This document shows positions 33,293 to 44,557 of a stretch of 64,000 nucleotides of DNA, piece by piece (the first letter of the stretch is position 1; each line of letters begins with the position of its first letter). A program made the translations under genes and the position numbers. This DNA is from Hyperoodon ampullatus (lineage: Eukaryota > Chordata > Mammalia > Artiodactyla > Ziphiidae), in assembly GCA_949752795.1 (NCBI GenBank), contig OX457060.1, forward strand, positions 107,148,949 through 107,212,948. The letters are read 5' to 3'. Below the pieces are notes generated by a model. It worked only from the letters and a program-made list of their open reading frames with translations. It searched no databases and was not told the origin of the DNA.

Positions 33293-36200
33293 ATGGGAAT
33301 AGGAACATACATATCGATAATTACCTTAAATGTGAATGGATTAAATACTCCAACCCAAAGACACAGATTGGCTGAATGGATACAAAAACAAGACCCATAT
33401 CGATGCTGTCTACAAGACACCCACTTGAGACCTAGGGACACATACAGACTGAAAGTGAGGGGAAGGAGAAAGTTATTCCATGCAAATGGAAATCAAAAGA
33501 AAGCTGGAGTAGCAATTCTCATATCAGAAAAAATAGACTATAAAATAAAGACTATTACAAGGGACAAAGAAGGACACTACATAATGATCAAAGGATCAAT
33601 CGAAGAAGAAGATATAACAACTGTAAATATTTATGCACCCAACATAGGAGCACCTCAATACGTAAGGTAAATGATAACAGCCATAAAAGGGGAAATCGAC
33701 AGTAACACAATCATAGTAGGGAACATTAACACGCCACTTTCACCAATGAACAGATCAACCAAAATTAAAATAAATAAGGAAACAGAAGCTTTAAATAACA
33801 CATTAAATAAGATAGACTTAACTGATATTTATAGGACATTCCACCCAAAAACAACAGAATAATCTTTCTTCTCCAGTGCTCATGGAACATTCTCCAGGAT
33901 AGATCATATCTTGGGTCACAAATCAAGGCTTGATAAATTTAAGAAAATTGAAATCATACCAAGTTTCAGTTCTGACCACAATACAATGAGTCTAGATATC
34001 AATTACAGGAAAAAAACCTGTAAAAAAAATACAAACATATGGAGGCTAAACAATACACTACTAAATAACCAAGAGATTACTGAAGAAATAAAAGGAAATT
34101 GAAAAATGCCTAGAAACAAATGACAATGAAAACACAATGGCCCAAACCTATGGAATGCAGCAAAAGCAGTTCTAAGAGGGCAGTTTGTAGCTATATAATC
34201 CTACTTCAAGAAACAAGAAACATCTCAAACAAACAACCTAATTTTACACCTAAAGCAATTAGAGAAAGAAGAAGAAGAACAACAACAAAAAACAAAGTTA
34301 GCAGAAGGAAAGAAATCATAATGATCAGATCAGAAATAAATGAAAAAGAAATGAAGGGAACAGTAGCAAAGATCAATAAAACTAAGAGCTGCTTCTTTGA
34401 GAAGATAAAAACGATTGATAAACCTTTAGCCAGACTCATCAAGAAAAAAAGAGAGGAGACTCAAATCAACGGAATTAGAAATGAAAAATAAGTAACAATT
34501 GACCCTGCAGAAATACAAAGGATCATGAGAGATTACTACAAGCAGCTATATGCCAAGAAAATGGACAACCTGGAAGAAATAGACAAATTCTTAGGAAAGC
34601 ATAACCATCTGACACTAAACCAGAAAGAAATAGGTAATATAAACAGACCACTCACAAGCACTGAAAATGAAACTGTGATTAAAAATCTTCCGAAAAACAA
34701 AAGCCCAGGACCAGATGGCTTCAGAGGCAATATCTATAAAACATTTAGAGGAGAGCTAACACCTATCCTTCTCAAAATCTTCCAAAATGTAGCAGAAGTA
34801 GGCACACTCCCAAACTCATTCTACAATGCCACCATCACCCTGATAGCAAAACCACACAAAGATATCAAAAAAAAAAAAGAGAGAAAACAACAGGCCAATA
34901 TCACTGATGAACATAGATGCAAAAATCCTCAACAAAATACTAGAAAACAGAATCCAACAGCACACTAAAAGGATCACACCATGGTCAAGTGCAGTTTATC
35001 CCAGGACTGCAAGGATTCCTTAATATATGTAAATCAATCAATATGATACACCATATTAACAAATTGCATGGTAAAAACTATATGATAATCTCAATAGATG
35101 CAAAAAAATCTTTCAACAAAATTCAACACCCATTTATGATAAAAACTCTCCAGAAACTATGCATAGAGGGAACCTACCTCACCATAATAAAGGCCATATA
35201 TGACAATGCCACAGCCAACATCATTCTCAATGGTGAAAAAGAGAAACCGTTTCCTCTAAGATCAGGAACAAGACAAGATTCTCCACTCTCATCACTATTA
35301 TTCAAAATAGTTTTGAAAGTTTTAACCACAGATATCAGAGAAGAAAAAGAAATAAAATAATCCAAATTGGAAAAGAAGAAGTAAAGCTGTCACTGTTTGC
35401 AGATGACATGATACTATACATAGAGAATCCTAAAGATGCTACCAAAAAACTACTAGAGCTAATCAATGAATTTGGTAAAGTAGCAGGATACAAAATTAAT
35501 GCACAAAACTCTCTTGCATTCCTATACACTAATGATGAAAAATCTGAAAGAGAAATCAAGGAAACACTCCCATTTACCACTGCAACAAAAAGAATAAAAT
35601 ACCTAGGAATAAACCTACCTAAGGAGACAAAAGACCTGTATGCAGAAAACTATAAGGCACTGAGGAAATAAATTAAAAATGAAACAAACAGATGGAGAGA
35701 TATGCCATGTTCTTGGATTAGAAGAATCAACATTGTGAAAATGATTATACTACCCAAAGCAATCTACAGATTCAGTGCAATCCCTATCAAACTACCATTG
35801 ACATTTTTCACAGAAATAGAATTAAAAAAATCACAATTTGTATGGAAACTCAAAAGACCACGGATAGCCAAAGCAATCTGGAGAAACAAAAATGGAGCTG
35901 GAGGAATCAAGCCCCCTGCTTCAGAGTATACTACAAAGCTACAATAAGGAAGACAGTATGGTACTGGCAGAAAAACAGAAATATAGATCAATGGAACAAG
36001 ATAGAAAGCCCAGAGATAAACCCACACACATATGGTCACCTTATCATTGATAAAGGAGGCAGGGATGTACAGTGGAGAAAAGACAGCCTCTTCAATAAGT
36101 TGTGCTGGGAAAACTGGACAGCTACATATAAAAGAATGAAATTAGAACACCCCCTAACACCATACACAAAAATAAACTCAAAATGGATTAAAGACCTAAA

Positions 36201-37120
36201 TGTAAGGCCAATCAGTATAAAACTCTTAGAGGAAAACATAGGCAGAACACTCTATGACCTGAATCACAGCAAGATCCTTTTTGACCCACATCCTAGAGAA
36301 ATGGAAATAAAAACAAAACTAAACAAATGTGACCTAATGAAACTTAAAAGTTTTTTCACAGCAAAGGAAACCATAAACAAGACAAAAAGACAACCCTCAG
36401 AATGGGAGAAAATATTTGCAAATGAAGCAACTGACAAAGGATTAATCTCCAAAATATACAAGCAGCTCATGCAGCTCAATATCAAAAAAAATCAAAAAAC
36501 CCAATACAAAAATGGGTAGAAAACCTAAATAGACACTTCTCCAAAGAAGATATACAGATTGCCAACAAACACTTGAAAGGATACTCAATATCACTAAGCA
36601 TTAGAGAAGTGCAAATCAAAACTACAGTGAAGTATCACCTCACACCATTCAGAATGGTCATCATCAAAAAATCTACAAACAAAAAATGCTAGAGAGGGTG
36701 TGGAGAAAAGGGAACCCTCTTGCACTGTTGGTGGGAATGTAAATTGATACAACCACTATGGAGAGCAATATGAGGTTCCTAAAACACTAAAAATAGAACT
36801 ACCATATGACCCAGCAATCCCACTCCTGGGCATATACCCTGAGAAAACCATAATTCAAAAATATACATGTACCACAATGTTCATTGTAGCACTATTTACA
36901 ATAGCTGGGACATGGAAGCAACCTAAGTGTCCATTGACAGATTAATGGATAAAGATTGTGGTACATATATACAATGGAATATTACTCAGCCATAAAAAGA
37001 AACGAAATTGAGTTATTTGTAGTTAGGTGGATGGACCTAGAGTCTGTCAGACAGAGTGAAATAAGTCACCAAGAGAAAAACAAATACTAACACATGCTAA
37101 CATATATATATGGAATTTAA
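33293..37120 (+). pseudogene. LINE-1 ORF2 (endonuclease/reverse transcriptase) pseudogene
   Basis: Surviving pieces appear in order. The AP-type endonuclease begins MGIGTYISIITLNVNGLN at 33293 (stop at 33668), continuing at 33671-34102. A linker follows at 34120-34491. The RT fingers/palm include NKSPGPDGFRGNIYKTF in 34525-34968 and [20 protein letters not shown] in 34989-35360. The FADD catalytic motif is encoded at 35396-35407. Further pieces are at 35408-35671 and 35702-35947, and the C-terminal region is at 35842-36519. A Cys-rich tail remnant (CWRGCG-type, here decayed) lies near 36690. Many stops and shifts make it non-functional. Antisense frames across it are shadows. Confidence 0.95.
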
Positions 37121-37485
37121 AAAAAAAACAAGTTTCTGATGAACCTAGGGGCAGGACAGGAATAAAGAGGCAGATGTAGAGAATGGACTTGAGGACACAG
37201 GGAGGGGGAAGGGTAAGCTGGGATAAAATTATAGAGTGACATGTACATGTATACACTACCAAATGTAAAATAGATTGTTAGTGGGAAGCAGCTCCATCGG
37301 ACAGGGAGATCAGTTTGGTACTTTGTGACCACCTAGAGGGGTGAGATATGGAGGGTGGGTGGGAGAAGCAAGAGGGAGGGGATATGGGGATATATGTATA
37401 CATATAGCTGATTCACTTTGTTATACAGCAGAAACTAACACAACATTGTAAAGCAATTATACTCCAACAAAGATGTTAAAAAAAG

Positions 37486-37499
37486 TAAAGGGAATCTAC
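37486..37499. repeat. Target-site duplication of the full-length LINE-1, right copy
   Basis: TAAAGGGAATCTAC, identical to 30387-30400. Confidence 0.95.
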
Positions 37500-37695
37500 G
37501 AAACAACAATAGTAAATATCAAATTTAAGGAAGGAATTTTAAAAGACATTGGTCTCTAATCTAACAAGATAAATACTTAAATTACTACAACTTCTACTCA
37601 GCACTACAAAGGCAATACTTGGTAGTGAAATGTCAAGAAAAAGAAACAGAATTTCAAAAGATTGAAAAAGTAGAATTACAACTTAAAATGCTTAG
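37500..37695 (+). pseudogene. Ancient LINE-1 ORF2 fragment, right part
   Basis: Continues the element interrupted at 30386. GAAACAACAATAGTAAATAT resembles the LINE-1 'aaacccacagctaacatcat' region, and TGTCAAGAAAAAGAAACAGA with AAAGATTGAAAAAGTAGAAT corresponds to the 'caagaaaaagaaataaaagg' and 'ggaaaagaagaagtaaaac' segment just before the FADD motif. All frames are broken. Confidence 0.72.
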
Positions 37696-37721
37696 AAAAA
37701 TTCATTATATATATAAAATTT

Positions 37722-40510
37722 CATACCCTGTGACCAGTTTTTAATTAGGTTGTTTTTTAATATTGAGTTGTATGAGTTTTTTGTATATTTTTGCTATTAA
37801 CTGCTTATCATGTATATCACTTGCAAATATCTTCTCCCATTCAGTAGGTGGCCTTCTCATTTTGTTCATAGTTTCTTTTTCTGTGCAAAGTTTGATGTAG
37901 TCCCATTTGCTAATTTTTGCTTTTGTTTTCATTGCCTAAGGAGACATATCCAAAAAAAATATTGCTAAATTGATGTCAGAGTGCACTGTCTATGTTTTCT
38001 TCTATGAGTTTTATAGTTTCAGGTCTTATATTAAGTCTTTAATCCATTTTGAGTCTATTTTTGTATATAGTGCGAAACAGTAGTCCAACTTGAATCTTTT
38101 TCATGTAGCTGTCTACTTTTCCCATCACTATTTATTGAAGAAGCTGTCTTTTCCCCATTGTATATTCTGGCCTCCTTTGTCATAGATTAATTTACCATCT
38201 AGGTATGGGTTCATTTCTGGGCTCTCTGTTCTGTTCTATTGATATGTGTCTGCTTTTTGGCCAGTACCATACTGTCTTCTACAGTACCATACTGTAGCTT
38301 TGTAGTATACTTTGAAATCAGGGAGTCTGATTCCTCCATCTTTGGTCTTCTTTCTTAAGATCATTTTGGCTAATCAGGGTCTTTTGTGTTTTCATACATA
38401 TCTTAAAATTATTTGTTCTCATTATGTGAGTGATGCCGTTGTTTGTTTTTTGTTTTTCTTTCTTTTTTTTTTTTTTTTTTTTGCCGTACGCGGACCTCTC
38501 ATTGCTGTGGCTTCTCCCGTTGTGGAGCACAGGCCCCAGACGTGCAGGCACAGTGGCCATGGCTCATGGGCCCAGCCGCTCTGCAGTACATGTGATCCTC
38601 CCAGACCGGGGCATGAACCCATGTCCCCTGCATTGGCAGGTGGACTCCCAACCACTGCACCACCAGGGAAGCCCGATGCCGTTGGTATTTTGTCATCAGT
38701 TGCATTGAATCTGTAGTTTGCCTTAGGTAGGATGGCCATTTTAACAATATTAATTCCTGTAATCTGTGAGCACAGTATATCTTTCCATTTGTTACTCTTG
38801 TCTTCAATTCATTTCATCAGTTCTTACAGTTTTGAAAGTACAACTGTTTTACCACCTTAGATTAATTGCTAAGTATTTTATTCCTTTTGATGTGATGGTA
38901 AATAGGACTGTTTTCTTAATATCTCTTTCTGATAATTCACTGATAGTTCATTGCTAGAATATAGAAACACAACAGATTTGTGTCTATTAATTTTGTATCC
39001 TACAAATAAATATAGTTAATCATTAGTAGGTTTTTGGTGGTATCTTTAGGATTTTCTATGTCTGCAAACAGTGACAGTTTTACTTCTTCCTTTACAAGTT
39101 GGATTCCCATTATTTATTTTTCTTGTCTGATTCCTGTGGCTAGTGCTTTCAATACAGTGTTGAATAAAAGTGATGAGAGTGAGCTTCCTTGTCTTGTTTC
39201 TGATCTTAATGGAAGTGTTTTCAGCTTTTCACCATTGAGTATCATGTTAGCTGTGGGCTTGTCATATATGGCAGTTATTATGTTGTGGTATGTTTCCTCT
39301 ATGCCCACTTCACTGAGAGCTTTTTATCATAAATGAATGTTAAATTTTGTCATAAGCTTTTTCTGCATCAATTGAAATGATTATATGATTTTATTCTTCA
39401 AATTTTTAATGTGGTATATCACATTAATTGATTTGGGAATATTGAACCATCCTTGCATCCCTGTGATAAATTCCATTTGTTCATGATGTATGTCTTTTTA
39501 ATGAATTATTGAATTTGGTTTGATATTTTTTATCAAAAATTTATCAATATTCATCTATTAATAATAGATAATATTAATATAAATAATATTCAATTAATAA
39601 TATAAATTGATAATATAAATATTATCAATATCTATGTTCATCAGTGATATTGGTCTATAATTTTCTTTTTTTTCTGATATCTTTGCCTGGTTTTGGTATC
39701 AAGGTCATCGTGGCCTCATGGAATGAGTTTGGAAGCATCCCTTTCTCTGTAATATTTTAGAATAGTTTGTGAAGGACGGGTATTAACTCTTCTTTAAATG
39801 TTTGATAGAACTCACCTCTGAAGTGCAAAGCCATCTGGCCCTGGACTTTTGTTGGGAGTTTGTTTGTTTGCTTGTTTGTTTGTTTAATTTCTGATTCAGT
39901 TTCATTACTGGTAAGTGGTGTGTTCATATTTTCTGTTTCTTCCAGATTCAATGTAAAATTGGGAGATTGTACATTTCTTGGAGTTTGTTCATTTCTTCTA
40001 GGTTTCTGATTTTATTAGCATATAATTGTAGCAAATTCTTATGATCCTTTGTATTTATGTAGTATCAGTTGTAACTACTTTTTCATTTCTGATTTTATTT
40101 TTGCCCTTTTTCTTTTCTTCTTGATGAGTCTGGCTATAGGTTTATGGATTTTGTTTATCTTTTTAAAGAACTCACTCTTAGTTTTGTTGATCTTTTCTGT
40201 TGTTTTTCTGGTCTCCATTCATTTCTGCTCTGGTCTTTATTATTTCTTCCCTTCTACTAACTTTATGGTTTGTTTGTTCATCTTTTTCTGGTTAGTTTAG
40301 GTGTGAAATTAGGTTGTTTATTTGAGATTTTTGTTTGTTTGTTTTCTGAAGTAGGCTTGTTTTACTATAAACTTCCCTCTTGGAACTGCTTTTTTTTTTT
40401 TTTTTTTTTGAGTCCCATAGATTTTAGATTGTGTTTTTGAATTTGTCTCTAGTAATTTTGTTTTCCTCTTTCATTTCTTCAGTGACCTTCAGTACCTCTT
40501 TTTCTCTCAA
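37722..40510 (-). mobile_element. Old LINE-1 ORF2 segment, antisense, carrying a CHR-1 SINE
   Basis: Minus-strand peptides in order from right to left are a linker/RT N-terminal piece (39757-39951, MNLEETENMNTPLTSNETE, EFYQTFKEELIPVLHKLF), an RT palm piece (39114-39308, [40 protein letters not shown]), and a C-terminal piece (37741-37932, KWDYIKLCTEKETMNKMRRP, EWEKIFASDIHDKQLIAKIY). Stops separate them. The FADD-equivalent DNA (TCTGCAAACAGTGACAG) lies near 39061. The 3' UTR is absent and the left edge sits within ORF2, so the copy is truncated at both ends as seen. It lies tail-to-tail with the 30-37 kb element. A 20-bp T run is at 40390-40409. Confidence 0.9.
38442..38674 (-). mobile_element. 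CHR-1 SINE, antisense, with 10-bp TSD, nested in LINE-1
   Basis: The T-run tail complement (about 38459-38482) is followed by GCCGTACGCGGACCTCTCAT, the GTCCCCTGCATTGGCAGGTG core and the ACCACTGCACCACCAGGGAA head complement. The duplication GATGCCGTTG lies at 38432-38441 and 38675-38684. It interrupts the old LINE-1 ORF2, so it is the younger insertion. Many CpGs have decayed to TG/CA. Confidence 0.94.
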
Positions 40511-40514
40511 ATGT

Positions 40515-41655
40515 ATCCTGATTGGACAATAAATTGTATGATAACTCTAATCATAGATTTTTATTTCCACTGCTTTAAATAAAAGTTAGCCTCTTGCAAG
40601 CAGACCCCCCTTTTGCAATTTCCCCTCTGTAAATGTGAATCTTAATGTATTAGTTGATGTTACTATGACATATCACTGTTAAAAATTGTTTTCAGATATT
40701 TGTTTATATTTTCCAAGCAATACTAAAATGATAATGAATATTAGATTAGCCTGATATTTATAATAAGGAAACTGATGCTCAGACTTAAAAATCTCACATG
40801 GTGAGCCATGGATACACTCGGCTGCCTCAGCCATAATGCCACTGGAAAATTTATTCTATTATCCTAGATTTTATATTGGTATTAATAAAGTGTACATATA
40901 AATTACTTCCTTGCAGGAGCTAGATCACACTTTTGAGAACGTTTTCATAACAATGATCCTGTCTAATTTGTAGATATTGTTGTTCTTTTTTGTCTTGTTG
41001 CTCTGACTTCTTGTGATGTCACAAGGGAATTCTGTCACTTGCACCAAGTATTTTAAGAGCACAGGTTTAGTTGTCTTTATAGTTATTATTATTATTATTA
41101 TTATTATTATTTTGTCAGCTCATTTCAGGCTAGAGAACTCCAAGGCTTTATTATTTTTTACAGATCTTTGCTTTTGGAAATATATTAGCTTTGAGTTATA
41201 TTTCCTCTTCCCATCATATTTGTTCCCATTAAAAGTAATACTTTTTAATCCAAAATTTCATAATGAGTTGAAAAATAGAACTTCATCTTGGATGTTACTT
41301 GTGTGCCTACCCCAAACTATAAATTGTCACTGTGTCTGTGTGATTAACTTTCAAGCTAAATAAACTCAGTGAGATTTGTTCTGTTATCATTATTCAATCT
41401 CTTATTGAAATTGTAGTCTATTCATTCTTGCCTAAAGTGACTTTAGATCTTGCTGATTCTTCTATAATCTCCCAAAAATACAATTAAAATTATTACTTAT
41501 GAATGAATAGTCATTATTTATTGAAAAGTCCTATATATTTTGTAATTTCCATCTGTGAGTTTGACTGTGAAAATGTGAATAAGTGCAGCAATTCCTAATC
41601 CATTCTGCTTTGAATAAAATGCATCAATGTCAATTTTTTAGGTACATGAACATAA
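40515..41655. other. Non-coding AT-rich DNA with a (TTA)n tract
   Basis: No repeat family recognised except (TTA)n at 41083-41111. The open frame 41013-41363 crosses that tract (Ile run) and is not credible. Confidence 0.45.
41083..41111. repeat. (TTA)n trinucleotide repeat
   Basis: An uninterrupted TTA run of about 29 bp. Confidence 0.95.
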
Positions 41656-41665
41656 TAAAATGAAG

Positions 41666-41891
41666 GTTTTTTTTGTTTTTTGTTTTTTTTTGTTTTTTTG
41701 CGGTACACGGGCCTCTCACTGTTGTGGCCTCTCCCGTTGTGGAGCACAGGCTCTGGACACACAGGCTCAGTGGCCATGGCTCACGGGCCCAGCCACTCCA
41801 TGACATATGGGATCTTCCTGGACCGGGGAACGAACCCATGTCCCCTGCATCGGCAGGTGGACTCCCAACCACTGTGCCACCAGGGAAGCCC
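41666..41891 (-). mobile_element. CHR-1 SINE, antisense, with 9-bp TSD
   Basis: The T/G-interrupted tail complement (TTTTTTTGTTTTTTG type) is followed by CGGTACACGGGCCTCTCACT, the GTCCCCTGCATCGGCAGGTG core and ACCACTGTGCCACCAGGGAA. The duplication AAAATGAAG lies at 41657-41665 and 41892-41900. Open frames on both strands are shadows. Confidence 0.94.
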
Positions 41892-41900
41892 AAAATGAAG

Positions 41901-44280
41901 TATTTTTATATGAACAAAGCCTGCATTTCTTTACCAGTGTTATAGGAGAAAATAAAGAGGTTTCAAAAGTCATTTATTATTTGGCTTTAAGGTTACTGTT
42001 AGTCTTATTTTTTTCAAGTATTTATAATCCTCCTCTTCTAGTTAGTTAAATAATGCATTTTTGCTATTATATGAAAAAATAAACAATTGAAGCTTAAAAT
42101 ATCTCCCACATTGCATCACTTTCATTTTGTTCTTCAGTATATTACAAAATATGAGCAAACCATTGTTAACTTATCAATTATGAAAGTGAAAATTTGCTTT
42201 ATTATTATATGATGAAACCAAAATTTCTTCAGATGAATATTTCTTTTCTTTAAATTCTTACAAAGAATGTGAAACATAAACTAACCTGTGTCACAAAGGA
42301 TTTTGCTACTTAAATATTTTATTAAAGGGATTCTTTCTACTATGTAAACAACAATTTGCTTTCTTGTTTCTAATGAGTTTCACCTTGATATAAATGTGAA
42401 CTCTCAAATCTATTTCCTTCCTGATTCTGCCTTCTGGCAGAACTTATTCAAGCATAAGTCTTCATAACTCTGTGCTTGGGTCATTTCTGTGGAAATATAA
42501 AGTAAAATGAGATAGTTAACCAACTTAAGGTACTCTATAACTTGTGCAATGTGTGCAATATTTACAGAGATGAAGAGAGTTAAAGAAAAGCTATTGGTTT
42601 CAAATGGTCTTCAGGGAGAAGAAATAGCTATGACATACTTGGCCTTGAATGTGATTCTGAAAGTTTTATGATAATGTGCTGTCTACCAACTTGCCACACA
42701 TGTCACTTAATCAACTAGAAGAATAAAGGTGCCAGGGTAGACAGTTCCCATCAAGATGAATTCTTATATGCAGCGACCCACTAGCATCATATTTCATATT
42801 TTGAAGCTTCCCTTATTATCATTTCATCTTTTATTTAATATTTCAACTCTATGGTTTCTGCCATGCCCTTGTTTTTACTACGCATATTAATAAAAATTCA
42901 TGCAGCATCACATTTTAAAAAGTATCTTGTCATAAAGAAAATCAAGAAAATATTGTGACTTCTCTGAACTCTGGGCAGGAAAGGAATTTTAAGCATAAGT
43001 CTAAAACGAAAAAAGGATTGAATGATAAATAAGAGAAGTCAATTTTAGGCAAAATATTAATTTTTATTATGCAAAAAGTTATAATCAAAGCTTGAAAGTC
43101 CAACAGAAAAATGTTAACACATATAAACATATAACCTTCCACAAAAGAAATACAAATGACAAAAAAATTAGTAATCAATAAGATGCAAAGAAAAATAATT
43201 CAAGACTGTCATTTGGCTTCTCAAATTAACAGAGATTCAAATACAGTTAGAGGTCTGGAATGAAGATGAAGGAGAGACAGAGGGATAGAGATATATTCTG
43301 GGCTGGAGAGGTGCAGGGAAAAGATTCAGATTACTAGTCCACTTTTAGAAATTTATCAGGAAGTATTCAGCATCAGGAAGGAAGTACTCAGTGATGTACA
43401 CAGATATTAAGCTTCATTACAGACTTGCTTTTAAAAGCAAAATAAATATTAAAAAAAAATAAAGGTCCAAGAAACAAATTATTTTGCATATACCTGGAGA
43501 AACATTTCATTTAACCTTTTTTTCTGTGCCTAATATTCTAGGAATTGTGCTCAGTATATATTATTAATGAAATAAAAAGCAACTTTTACATTCTTTATCT
43601 CTGTATATACTATATGACCCCATGGTTAATTTGGTTAATTCCTGCAAAATAAAATTATTAATGCTTTTCACATTCTTTATATATTTCTATATTTTCTAGT
43701 CTCCACAATTTATGTATTACTTTCCTAATGAGAAAAAGATTTTAAAATAATACTATAACTTTATTGACATATCATTAACTGATTATTTTCTTTAGATACT
43801 GTGTGAATTTATCCTTTCTATAACTACGTGCACTTTTTGAGAAATGAATTATTTGTCTCTGAAAAGGTATTTTGTGTGAAAGTCCATAAAGATTATATCA
43901 TTATTAAGTAATTTGGAAATACTTTCTTATAATTCATAAGCTAATATACAGGAAATTTATTGAGACTTAACTGGACTGTATCAGCTTTATAAAACTGTTG
44001 GCTCATCTACAGAATATGGAGATGAATTAAAATTTTGGATGTCTGTTTTTTTAATTCAATCAAATAAACACTTCTGTCCACCCTACCAAATAGTTAAAGG
44101 ATAACCTGAATAATTATTTCATTCAAATATAGTCAGTTTTCAGATTCATCCCTGTAAACTATGTGCAACCCCTAGGCAAGACTAATTCTATGTAGCCAGA
44201 CCCTAGCCATCCTGCCAGCTAGCTGACCAAGATGCTTGAGCAGGCCCAGCTTAAATCAACAGAGGATGTCTTGGATCAAT
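41901..44280. other. Non-coding AT-rich DNA, no recognised feature
   Basis: About 2.4 kb without a recognised repeat. The open frame 42942-43178 (minus) is Phe/Ile/Leu-rich because of AT content; no domain is recognised. Confidence 0.4.
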
Positions 44281-44282
44281 AG

Positions 44283-44298
44283 AGTTGCCCGGGCAACT
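44283..44298. promoter_or_regulatory. Perfect 16-bp palindrome matching an RFX X-box
   Basis: AGTTGCCCGGGCAACT is its own reverse complement. Its core GTTGCC-CG-GGCAAC fits the RFX half-sites GTTRCC and RGYAAC with a 2-bp spacer. RFX factors bind such X-boxes in promoters and enhancers of ciliary and immune genes. Binding here is an inference from sequence; no promoter is seen nearby. Confidence 0.5.
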
Positions 44299-44357
44299 TG
44301 TAGACTCATGGGAAATAATAAAGGATTTTTTTTTTTGTTTTAAGCTATTAAAGTTTT

Positions 44358-44540
44358 TTTTTGTGGTATGCGGGCCCCTCACTGTCATGGTCTCTCCCAT
44401 TGAGGAGCACAGGCTCAGCGGCCATGGCTCACAGGACCAGCTGCTCCGCGTCATGTGGGATCTTCCTGGACCGGGGCACGAACCCGTGTCCCCTGCATCG
44501 GCAGGTGGACTCTCAACCACTGTGCCACCAGGGAAGCCCC
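44358..44540 (-). mobile_element. CHR-1 SINE (slightly short), antisense, with 17-bp TSD
   Basis: The short T tail complement is followed by GTGGTATGCGGGCCCCTCAC, an 11-12 bp internal deletion around the GGCTC(CGGACGCGCA)GG site, then the GTCCCCTGCATCGGCAGGTG core and the CACCAGGGAAGCCCC head. The perfect duplication TAAGCTATTAAAGTTTT lies at 44341-44357 and 44541-44557, the longest clean TSD in the window. Confidence 0.95.
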
Positions 44541-44557
44541 TAAGCTATTAAAGTTTT

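Larger units (their letters stand above)
30401..37485 (+). mobile_element. Full-length LINE-1 retrotransposon, inactivated (about 7.1 kb)
   Basis: The element is complete. It has a 5' UTR with the CAAGATGGCGGAGGAG start, ORF1 remains (about 32340-33235), ORF2 remains (33293 to about 37120), a 3' UTR (GGGATATGGGGATATATGTA, CTGATTCACTTTGTTATACA) and a short A tail. A 14-bp perfect TSD brackets it. LINE-1 codes for an RNA chaperone and for an endonuclease/reverse transcriptase that copy the element by target-primed reverse transcription. Both ORFs carry multiple stops and frameshifts, so the copy is dead. The usual AATAAA polyadenylation signal near the end reads AACAAA (37466-37471). It sits inside an older LINE-1. 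Confidence 0.95.

Noticed and set aside
38312..38716. 134-codon plus-strand frame
   Set aside because: It crosses a LINE-1/SINE boundary and a poly-T run; repeat shadow.
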